The position numbers and the translations under genes are program-made. The notes beneath the pieces were generated by a model. That model was not told the DNA's origin and ran no database searches. It saw only the letters and a program-made list of their open reading frames with translations. Below are positions 12,801-24,800 of a stretch of 64,000 nucleotides of DNA, one piece after another. Location of the stretch: positions 7,194,501-7,258,500 of the forward strand of contig NC_087112.1 of assembly GCF_963855985.1 (NCBI RefSeq), read 5' to 3'. Origin of the DNA: Ostrinia nubilalis (Eukaryota > Arthropoda > Insecta > Lepidoptera > Crambidae). Position 1 is the first letter of the stretch, and every line of letters starts with the position of its first letter.

Positions 12801-15800
12801 ATGTATGGAAGAAGGAAACATTGAATTTTTGGTTAGATCCAGTTTATTCTGTAACCTATTATTGATACCATACCATTGGATAGAGCTTGTGAAGCACTTT
12901 TAGAATCAGTAATCAGTTTTACGATATCATATGTAGTTTTTAAAATAATGTGACTTTACCAAATGTATGGAAGCTGGAAACATTGAAGTTTCGGATAGAT
13001 CCAGTTTATTCTGTAACCTATTATTAATACCGTTTGAACCGTTTGATAGAGCTCATGAAGCACTTTCAGGATTTTCCAATCGCGAAAGCCCTCTTGAATT
13101 CTTCTTCTTTTGTTGAAAAAAAAAATTAACAATATTAACATCACAAATCACAATCACTACTAAGACATCACAAAATAGACGAAACACAGCATTTTGCACA
13201 GAATTGGCCGTAAGGATCTATATCCATAGCCGTAAAACTTGTATTAAAAAAAAAGATGACAGTTGACTGCAATATTGAGAAACAGTCAGTGTTGCCAGAA
13301 GGTTACTTTTGTAACCTTTTAGCTGATTTTTGAACTGCTTTGGTTACTTTTAGGTTACACTAATGAAAAGGTTACTTTTAGGTGATTTTTCGGAATTTGT
13401 AGAATTAACTTTTACAGGTTATTCAGTAAAAAAATATTAATAGTGTCAATTTACAAATTATTTAAATTGAAACGTGACACTCAAAATGTTGATGATTTCC
13501 AATTAATTTTAACACTTTGTATGAATTTTGGCTGATTGGTAAGATAAGAGTCGAAGATGAAAGTTGTTAGTACGAATCAGCTTTATGAATCAATATGATA
13601 ATAATATCAATCGCACGTGTGAGGGTTACTTTTTTTTCTATTTCTGGTAATTTCTGACAAGACCCTACTGGCAACACTGGAAACAGTTTAAGTTTAGTTA
13701 GTAAAATATGATTTATCTGTGGTAATTAAATAGATTAATTAGATTTACGAATCTCTGATGGATGAGTGATACCCGACCCGAGGTTTCCGCCAACTGGGAC
13801 CGCAATCAACTAGGACCGCGGTCCCAATCGCCAGATCAGTAAAAATTAAATACTTTTCTGGGACCATTCATAAAGGACAATGATCAAAAATGTATGGAGT
13901 GTGGTCCAAATGTCAACCACCACCTATGTAGTAAAATAGTCTACTAAATACTGATTCATTATAACCAAACCGCAATCAAAAATATGCTGTCAGTAAAAAG
14001 TTTAAGACTGAATGAAAAGTCATGTTTTTACCTTTTCATCTGAAAATTAATGTTCTTGATATCATTCTATCCATCGCACATTTCGGATTAATCTATGCAT
14101 ATTATGTCATGTCGCTTAGTGTGCCGTGTTAGATTCTCGCTAAAAGAAAAAAAAAACTCAGAAGAAAGACAACAATATTGGAATTATGGTCGGGTGGTCG
14201 CTGCTCCGCCCCTATTGGTTGTAGGGTGATGTTATATAACCTAAAACCATCCTTGATAAATGGGCTATCCATAACAAAAAGAATTTTTCAAATCGGACCA
14301 GTAGTTCCTGAGATTAGCGCGTAAACTACTACAATTTTTCATACAGTCATAACTTTTTACTGACAGTTTATTTATTTTTCGTCCCATACTGAAAGTTAAT
14401 CTCTATTTAATGGACCATAAGCCAATATAGGTCTCATTAGTGGTGGACATTTGGACCACTTTTGGTCATTGTCCTTTTAGTACGATACCGATTTTGGAAT
14501 GAATAATATATTTTTTTAAGTTATCTATGAGTGAACCTAGTCGCTGGAAGAAAAATATTTAATTTTTATCGATCCAGCGACTGGGACCACTGTCCCAGTT
14601 AATTGCGGTCCCAGTAGCCGGAATCTACGGCCCGATCGCGAACGTCTTCGCTTTCGCTTCGCGAAGCCCACACTCGGCCTCGTCGGCACGCGCACCGACG
14701 ATCGCCAAACGGCTAGAGTACCTTCTGTACTCGCCACTCTGCCCGGTGAAGCTGGAAAAGCTCCTCCAGCTACCAGCGCGCGTCCCTTCAAAAAAAAAAA
14801 AAAAGCCGGAAACCTCCCCGACCCGACCGTGGATCACCAGTATTCTACTACACAGTAAAGTATAGGGTAAGGTGGGGCACAATGTTACAATGCATATTTC
14901 TCCGTCCCTTTCTATTAGTTGTATGATGTTCAGCGGCTCAGTTCAGCAGCTCTTATGAGCTTGACAAACGTGTATACCAACATCATACAACTAATAGAAA
15001 GGGACGGAGAAATATGCATTGTAACATTGTACCCCGTGTAACATTGTGCCCCACCTTACCCTACCTAGGTTATTAAAAGTTGATCGATCTGTGATAAATA
15101 ATTTACCTGATTAATTAGTTTTATGATGAAGTAGGAATTTTATTTCATTAGTGATACCCGACAAGAACGTAGATCATCGGATTTCTAGTAAAGTGTATCT
15201 ACCTTAATTATTAAAAATGTTAATTGATCTGTGATAATAATCGAGCTGAATAAAAACGTTTTTGATTGTTATTTTAGTATTTCATTCTAGCTATTATATT
15301 TCCAAGAATAACCTGGTTTTGCCATGTCTGAATACAGTTTTTTTTTCGGTTTCGGTAAAACCGGTTTTGTGACCCCCTAAATCCCACCCTTACGTTCATA
15401 TAAAAAGAATGTGCGTAATCTATACGTACTTAATAAGGCACCTAAAATAATAGAGAGGAAAGAATTGATTGTATTGAACAATGAACCGTCTCAGCTATAA
15501 AAGACCCACTAAACTGAACTGTCCCACCAAACACATTGATAGGGGGCGCCACCATTGTTCACCTGTACAAGGTTTCCCAAAAAGTACTGTCAAGCCGAAG
15601 CCCAGAGGTAGAGTATCACTAGGGCTACCCGAATACTCGATTTTTTCAAGTTATTTATAATTTTCAGATGATATGATAATGATGAAAATCTTTATCATAT
15701 TTCAAAAACTGGGATAAAATCTATCCTACGTCCTTTCCCGGGACTCAACCATTTCTATGCCAAATTTCATCAAAATCGGTTCAGTGGTTTAGGCGTGAAA

Positions 15801-18800
15801 GCAAGACAAAGTTACTTTCACATTTATAATATTAGTATGGATGCAATGTTTTTGCCTCGATTAAATAAAACATTGTGATCAAAATAAAAACTTATTATCA
15901 AAATATTTTATAGGTTATTAGGTACTCAATACACAAATCAGCCGGCTCCTAGTCTAAAATTCTTATAATCGAAATTAAATGATTTAAACTACAAATAAAA
16001 ATGATTCAAACAGTACTAGTTTTTAGGTTCAAATTCGACTGCTCTAGTGGACGCACGGAACGGCAACGTCGCAGTCGACCCATATTATTTGAATTATTTG
16101 GCGGGAAAATAGTTTTTGGCTTTTAATTCTGAAACTAAGAGGCCTAGAGATTTGAAATTATGTCTCGTGTGTACTTCAATTATAACGAATTATTTGATCT
16201 TTGAAACGCAACTCTAACTTATACGGTTTTAATAATCCACCGTGTGTTACGTGTCACCAGCTTACACATACGTATCGGTTCGTAGTTCGAAAACGGTTCG
16301 AAATAAAGCTTTGAAAGAATTGAAGTCGGGTTTTTTTATTCGACTTTAATTTATGAGATATAAAACATTGATGTAGCTTAAATATTTACGAAGATACAGA
16401 TGTGTAAGCTGGAGACACGGTACTCCAGCTCGCACATAGTTTTTTGATCGTGGTTTTAACAGTATTTGAGCTAAAGTCTTGAAAAGTGGAAAGCCTACTA
16501 TTTGGATTCGACTGTAATTTTTAAGGTATAATACATTATCGTAGCATAAATATTTACGAAGATACAGATGTGTCAGCTGGAGACACGTGTCCTCAGCTTA
16601 CACATAGAAAACAACTCATAGTTATGAAGTTCTAATGGCTCTAATTGAATGACTGAGAGGTTTGATGACTCTAATTAGGCTTTTATTGATGGTATACTTG
16701 GAATTGCTCTAGGGCCAATGAGGAAGTTGGAGACATTCTCTTCTTTGTCGAATGATCGCTACGAGGCCCAGTCGGTCAGCTGTAGCCGCGCCCTCTGTCA
16801 CGTGAGCGCTACGAGGCCTTCTGCTACGAGGGCCAATCGATCAAGTTGTAGTCACGCGCTTTGTCGAATGATCGCTACAAGGCCCAGTCGGTCAGCTGTA
16901 GCCGCGCCCTCTGTCGCGTGGTTGCTACGATACGTTCTGCTGCGAGAGTCAGTCCGTCATGAATAGGTAACACTTGCGAGACACGCACGATTGATACTGT
17001 AGTATCTGTCGCCTCGTAGCGACGACGTGCGTTCTGCTACGAGACTAGTCCGTCAAACTGTAGCCACGCCCTCTGTCACTGATCCCTCGAAATGTTCTGC
17101 TACGAGGCCCAGTCGGTTAACCTCAGGCAGTCCGTCAAGTTCATGAAGAGGTAAGGTTAAATAGGCATAACGACATTTGACGTCACAAAGAAGGACTTTT
17201 CAAAAGTTACCTCTTTCCTATCACTGCAAATCCTGTATCTATCACCAGAATCTACAACTTGATCTCAAAAATCTCAACTAATAACTTGTTTTAGAATATG
17301 TCTTAGGCTGGGTTGCACCATCTTACTTTTACTTTGACAAACGTCAAAAGTCTGTCAAACTCCAAACAAAAAACTCCAGTTATCGTTACATTTACTGTTT
17401 AATTTAGGTGGTGCAACTCAGCCTTACTGTTCTGATATTTCAATAATACGTGGAAACATTAGTGAAAGAGTTACTTCGTTAGCGTAAAAGCTCCCCAAGA
17501 TATGGCTATTAAAAAAAATTTGTTTGCCTTATACTCGCACAAATACGACTACTCATTTATGACTGTGAAATGAACCAAAGGTTAAAATTTTTCGGGCATA
17601 TAAGTTCCTAAAAAGCTATCAATTACTTTCACAGAAAGTAATAAAACAATTCATAAATCTACATAGCTAAAAGATTACTGACACTATATTCGTTCACACA
17701 GATACGCGGGCGATGATTACTACTTCATCATCAACCGCGCGAAGCTGGAAGACCGCGGCGAGTACATCATCCGTGCGGAGAACCACTACGGATTCCGGGA
17801 GGAGGTCGTGTTCCTCAACGTACAACGTAAGTCATCATCATCATCATCATCATTAACTCACTCACTGTAGAACGTAAGACTTGCCTTTTCTGGGGTTTGA
17901 TTCAGATATGAAACACCTGTGTGTGAAAGCTTTATTCCTTTTTGGACTCTCGAGTAACACAACAAAGAACAAACTTCCATGTTTTAACTAGTCACAACAC
18001 GCTCATATCATCATCATTTCAGCCAATAAAAGTCCACTGCTGGATGTAAGGCTCCCTTATGGAACGCCACAAAGTATGATCCCAGGTTTTATCCATCTAA
18101 CTAGACGCTCATAATATGATCACTATTGTAGCTAATGACAATCTACTGCTGGAAGAAGCCTCCCACATAATTATAATATCCCGTTTTTTCCATCTAACTA
18201 CTGCTATCTTATCGTAAGGTTGGCGATACTAGTTATTTTTTGCGGTCGTCGGTCTATCGAATAACGGGCGTCCTTACAATACGTTTGCCAACAAGTATGC
18301 CCATTCGAGAACCCGCTTGCTCGAACTTTCGTCTGCTTCCGACATATACGCTCGTATATTGACTCGATAGCTGCATCTCTTTAACCCCCTTGTCTGGAAG
18401 AATTCATGGGCATAGCAAGTTTCAATTTTATATTACTCGAACGTACTTAAATATCTCGCAGCCACCAGAGCATATAACGCTTAAAATATAATAGCCATAT
18501 ATTTATAACCAGCAATAAAACGCCAAATAAAATCATTATGACTAATATAATGGCACAATTAATAAACCTAGCTAAACAATAAACCTGTCAGATGAGATAA
18601 AAGCCAACCGATCGGTTCAACGACTTAATAGTTTAAATGTGAACAATCAGGTCGCGGACGCCAGATCTATTCTCGCGCTGGGCCTAGGCCGTATTGTACT
18701 TTAATTAGTCTAGATATTTGAACGGTGAAACGAGTTTGTGTTGTGTTCGGTGAAAAGGTTAAAATCGTGTTGTTGATGTGCGATACCGTGGAAAGTCGTT

Positions 18801-21800
18801 TCCGGTAATTTGTGTTTTTTATTTTTCAAATGTTAAAAATATCTTAACTTTTCTGCTCTTTTCAAGGTTCGATACAAATCAGTTGAAGCGTTTTACTTTT
18901 TGAAGTTATGCATCTGAAACTTATTTGCATTTAAAAGATTCGTTTTTTTTTACTCTCGTGCCAATATATTTTTTTTTAATTCTTTTTCTCGAGCAGATTT
19001 AACCCCACAACTGATCATTTAACCCTCTTGTCTCAAGCCTAGTGTCAAGGCTTAAAAACAATGACAAAATTAAACTTTATAGTGCGAAGATCTACCTACA
19101 GGCTTTCCAGCACAACTCTTTATGTAACTCTTCTCCAGCGGTTCTCAAAATTCAGCGCCAACCTTTGCCCGGCCTTATTATTTTAAGTCTTACAGCTTTC
19201 TCTCATAGTCCAAATACACCTCAAACTTGAACAGCTTGAGATTTTCCATCACAATTAACAGTGTAATCCTCTTTCAGCAGTTCCCAGCACTTGCCGGGGA
19301 ACGAACTTTAAACAGTCTATACAGTATACCTAAACTCTCTGTGACTCGCTTTAGTTATCTATCACAACTGACCGTGTGACGTGTGTATTCCAGCGGTTCC
19401 CAAGGTCCAACGCCAACACTTGCCAGAAGCGCCACGCCGCCGCGAGGCGTTGCCCTACACCTTCTGGCAGGAGTCGAGCGAGACGGCGCCCGCCTTCACC
19501 TTCCAGCTGCGGCCGCGCGTCATGCAGGCGCGCGACACCTGCAAGCTGCTCTGCTGCCTCAGCGGCAAGCCCACGCCCACCGTCAAGTGGTAAGCCCACG
19601 CGTGGACACTGCTGCCCACACCTTCTGGCAGGAGTCGAGCGAGACGGCGCCCGCCTTCACCTTCCAGCTGCGGCCGCGCGTCATGCAGGCGCGCGACACC
19701 TGCAAGCTGCTCTGCTGCCTCAGCGGCAAGCCCACGCCCACCGTCAAGTGGTAAGCCCACGCGTGGACACTGCTGCCCACACCTTCTGGCAGGAGTCGAG
19801 CGAGACGGCGCCCGCCTTCACCTTCCAGCTGCGGCCGCGCGTCATGCAGGCGCGCGACACCTGCAAGCTGCTCTGCTGCCTCAGCGGCAAGCCCACGCCC
19901 ACCGTCAAGTGGTAAGCCCACGCGTGGACACTGCTGCCCACACCTTCTGGCAGGAGTCGAGCGAGACGGCGCCCGCCTTCACCTTCCAGCTGCGGCCGCG
20001 CGTCATGCAGGCGCGCGACACCTGCAAGCTGCTCTGCTGCCTCAGCGGCAAGCCCACGCCCACCGTCAAGTGGTAAGCCCACGCGTGGACACTGCTGCCC
20101 ACACCTTCTGGCAGGAGTCGAGCGAGACGGCGCCCGCCTTCACCTTCCAGCTGCGGCCGCGCGTCATGCAGGCGCGCGACACCTGCAAGCTGCTCTGCTG
20201 CCTCAGCGGCAAGCCCACGCCCACCGTCAAGTGGTAAGCCCACGCGTGGACACTGCTGCCCACACCTTCTGGCAGGAGTCGAGCGAGACGGCGCCCGCCT
20301 TCACCTTCCAGCTGCGGCCGCGCGTCATGCAGGCGCGCGACACCTGCAAGCTGCTCTGCTGCCTCAGTGGCAAGCCCACGCCCACCGTCAAGTGGTAAGC
20401 CCACGCGTGGACACTGCTGCCCACACCTTCTGGCAGGAGTCGAGCGAGACGGCGCCCGCCTTCACCTTCCAGCTGCGGCCGCGCGTCATGCAGGCGCGCG
20501 ACACCTGCAAGCTGCTCTGCTGCCTCAGCGGCAAGCCCACGCCCACCGTCAAGTGGTAAGCCCACGCGTGGACACTGCTGCCCACACCTTCTGGCAGGAG
20601 TCGAGCGAGACGGCGCCCGCCTTCACCTTCCAGCTGCGGCCGCGCGTCATGCAGGCGCGCGACACCTGCAAGCTGCTCTGCTGCCTCAGCGGCAAGCCCA
20701 CGCCCACCGTCAAGTGGTAAGCCCACGCGTGGACACTGCTGCCCACACCTTCTGGCAGGAGTCGAGCGAGACGGCGCCCGCCTTCACCTTCCAGCTGCGG
20801 CCGCGCGTCATGCAGGCGCGCGACACCTGCAAGCTGCTCTGCTGCCTCAGTGGCAAGCCCACGCCCACCGTCAAGTGGTAAGCCCACGCGTGGACACTGC
20901 TGCCCACACCTTCTGGCAGGAGTCGAGCGAGACGGCGCGCGCCTTCACCTTCCAGCTGTGATGACACCTGCAAGCCTACGCCTCAGCGGAAAGCCACGCC
21001 CACCGTCTAGTGGTAAGCCCAAGCCCACCGTCAAGTGGTAAATCCACGCCCACGCACAGTAGGACCCAGTCTAAGAGTACCTTCCAGCTTGAAGGTAAGT
21101 TCAAAAAAGTGCTGTTTGCCACGCCACCAAGCCTCGAAAAAGTGGGATTTTGGGCTGCCACTTGGACACATCATCCTATTGTAAAATATCACTCAAAACT
21201 TGATTTGTTTTAGTCATAGACTCTGTCCTGTGATTGGTCAAATTGTGGAAATTCAACCAATCAAATTAAAATTCTAATTTATGCTTGAAAATGAAACGAG
21301 TTATAAGCCATGTTCTGTAATATGCACATTGAACACGCTTCAAGACATTTTCATATTGATACAGGTATAATAATCCCAAAATGGAAATGATTATGAAAAT
21401 GTGGGTCCCCATAAGCCCCATAATAGTTCTTGTCTTTTCAGCCAAATGACGTCCACGGAAAAAGGCCTTCCCCAAGGTTTTCCATAATAACGGTCCTGCG
21501 CTGCCCGCATCCAGGCTCTTCCCGTTCGACTAAATAGTTCTTGATACACAAAAATTCAAAAACACTGCAAAAATTGAAAAACACCCGCTATAAATCTAAA
21601 TTTTACATTACCAAACTTAATTAACACCTCCATTTCACTCCATCCAGGTACAAGGATAGAAAGGAGCTATCCAAGTTCGACTATTCCATGACGCACGCCG
21701 ATGGCGTCGTCACCATGGAGATCGTCGACTGCCGGCCCGAGGATAGCGGCAAATACAGCTGCATCGCCACCAACATCCATGGAACCGATGAGACCTCGTG

Positions 21801-24800
21801 CGTCGTTATTGTTGAGGGTAAGTTGTAATATTGTACTCCTAATTAAAAATGTTATCTGGGACGTTGGTAGTTGACAATATAACCAAAAACTTCTAGGCAC
21901 ATTTCCCAAAAATTACTTCATTCTAGTCTCGAAAATTTTGTCGCGAAATATGATTTTTAGTAGCAATCGATAGATTGTCAGCCCCCATTGCTTTACAAAA
22001 GCTATGGGAGAGATGCGTTTTGTGAGCTTTCTGATTAATCTTTCTATTCTGATCGGTGTGTAGTGTTTGCCTATACCAAACTTTGCACAACCTGTTTATA
22101 AGAACTGCAAATCACTAAAATTAAAAACATGTCAGTGCTAGTTGAAGCTAGTTTTTTGGAAGAAATAAGCAAGCTAATAAATAACTTTTTATACGCTCGG
22201 TGCAAGCTTTATAACTGCGTCCTTGCCTTCAGTTATATCAGTGGTGAAATTGTGTAAAGCAATCGTAATCATTTGACAGTTCATAACGTACGATAAAGTC
22301 AGCTAAACAAAGCGTTTGACAGAATAATCGTATTGTTATGAACTGTCAAATTATAATGATTGCTTTACACAATTCCACCTCAGGTCTTTTCTACTACTTC
22401 TTTCTATCTTTCGCTCTCACCACCAAGAAGAAAATAAAAGTTATTGGAAATACATTGTAAACTTGATTGTGTTTGCAGGCGAGGTAGTCTCACCCGAGCA
22501 AGCGGCGCTCGCGCACAACTTCCTGCACTCAGGAGACCGTCGCTACATCGAGAAGCCCATCAAGCCTGCACCACCACCTATCATCACCAAGACTAAGGTA
22601 CGCTAACATTATGAACCCCTTCTAGTTCGAGCCGTGTAGTTGCAGTTAATAGGAGCAATTTTCCACAATGGCACTGCATTTACACATTCTTGCGAGTTTC
22701 CATGTGAATGGGGAGGCGAATAGTGAGCATGCATAATATGTAAACAGTGCGCTTGTGTCTCTCGCCTCGCCTTGCATATGAACAGTGTGGTATACGAATG
22801 TTTCGTCGAGTCATAAGGAGAATGGCGAACACGATTGTATAATTGCGGCATTAGGCATCCCTAACCCGTCTCGCCAGTATGGGGAGTTAATTTAGATCAA
22901 GGTAAAATTAAGTTGATTGCACTCCTGCGCCGATGCTGCTATGATAAAAATAATCTAGTAATAAAGAATTGTGATTTGAAAACTACAAGGCTGAGTTACA
23001 CCACCTTACTTCAACGCTAACTATAACGATAACCGGTGTCTTTTGTATGGAGTTTAACAGACTGGACGTTTGTTAAAGTTTAAGTAATTTGGTGCAACCC
23101 AGCCTTAGTGTTTACAATGAAGCCTACCTACTATCTACTTTAAATATAAATCTTACTATAACAAATTCCATGTACCCCCAGGTCACAATCGACCCGCCAC
23201 AGAAGTCGCACGCCGCGCCCAGGCCCAAATACTCGCCGCAGAGCTCGGTAGAAGCGAGCAAGAAGAAGTACGGCGCCAAACTGGACTCGGACGCGTCTTC
23301 GCGGTCGAGGAGCGCCACTAAAGAGCTAGTTTGTGAGTATTTACTTATTTAATTACTGCTAAATGACGTCCACTGCTGGATAAAAGCCTTTTCCAAGGAT
23401 TTCCATAATGAAAGGTTCTGCGCTGCCCGCATCCAGGTACTTCCTGGGACCTACAATAAATTCTCCTGAAAATCAGAGTCGATCAACGTTTATTTAGTTA
23501 AATATAAGATTTTAAACTTTCGCTTTCCATTGATAATTGAAAATGAGAACAACGGGTCTCAAATGTGACATTTAATATGTATTAAATGCCATTTAATGCA
23601 AGCAGAAATCTGCTAGTAGCAATAACTTCTTAGGCCCAGTTTTTTGATTCATAGTTAAAATAACAAATTGTTAAATTTTGCTACTAATGGTTAAATATTA
23701 ACAAAATGTTAACTAATAGTTAAAAAATGTACTAAAAGTCAAGCTAACCATTGTTCGAAAAACATTTTTTTCTGAAATTTAACCACTTGTCACTTGACAT
23801 CTGTCAAATTTGACTATTGGTTATTTTAACTACGAATCAAAAAACTGGGCCTTAGTCTTTAAACACAGCCAAACTGTCAAGCTGTTAGTAATCATTATAC
23901 TGAAGACTATCGTATTTGCGCTTGGCTGTTGGCTCTATGAATAAATAAGTCCTTTCTCTCCTTCAAATGGCTGTAACAGTTGCATCAACTGTTGACCACT
24001 AATAAGATAGGATAGGAGGCTTATAGTTCCAAGTTCATGCCGAATAATCTAAAAAGGCAACGAAGTACCCTCAAATTAAGGCAGTCCGACACCGACTATT
24101 GTCGCATATATGAAAAATTAGCTTTTGCCCGCGGCTTCACCCGCGTGAAATTTAGTTTGTCACATATCCTCATAAATTATAGCCTATAATGTTATTCTGG
24201 GTTATAAACAATAATACTGTAAAGTTTCTACAAAATCCGTTCAGTAGTTTTTGCGTGAAAGAGTAACAAACTTCTAGACATCCAAACTTTCGCATTTATA
24301 ATATTAGTAGGATTACCATTAATACAATAAATATCTTTACAGTACCAGCGTCAGACTCAACTATGTGCGCGCCGTCATTCGCGCGCGCGCTGCCCGACGT
24401 GCTAAACGCGCGCGACGGAGCGCCTTTACTACTGTCGTGCGCCGTGCGAGGCGACCCCGACCCGCGCGTGCAGTGGTACAAGAACGGAAAGCCGCTGCAC
24501 TCGTCTGAGGTAAGTATCTACATACATCCGGCTCGAAGGACCATCCGGCTCGAAGGACCATCCGGCTCGAAGGACCATCCGGCTCGAAGGACCATCCGGC
24601 TTGAAGGACCATTCCTGCTTGAAGTGCCATTACTAGCCTGTTCTGTGTCTGCACATTATTTCATATAGGTTATTTAATTGCTATCTAAATTAACGTAAGC
24701 CTCAAAGAGAACGCAACAAAGCTTTTTTATTCTACTAATTGCTCGCGCGTAATTATATTGCTGTCGCGACTATGCGACGGGCGCCCGCAGTGAGTGTGCG

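Larger units (their letters stand above)
11470..16742. mobile_element. Long-TIR element, Mutator/Foldback-like, 9-bp target duplication
   Basis: About 0.8-0.85 kb terminal inverted repeats: 11470 to about 12325 against about 15905-16742 (reverse complement), with a few small indels. Ends are AAGAGAATGTC and GACATTCTCTT. Flanks are CTTTGTCGA at 11461-11469 and 16743-16751, an exact 9-bp duplication. Long TIRs with 9-bp duplications are typical of Mutator-like elements and insect Foldback elements. No transposase is visible. The 3.6-kb interior is made of nested inverted-repeat elements. It lies in bt intron 8, inside a decayed exon array. Confidence 0.9.

Noticed and set aside
19455..20973. 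Series of 112-residue open frames on the minus strand across the array
   Set aside because: They repeat at the 161-bp period and are antisense shadows of the GC-rich exon-derived array, with no start context or homology of their own.
19451..21050. Regular direct repeats resembling a CRISPR array
   Set aside because: The units are contiguous with no unique spacers, are made from an exon and lie in a eukaryotic intron.
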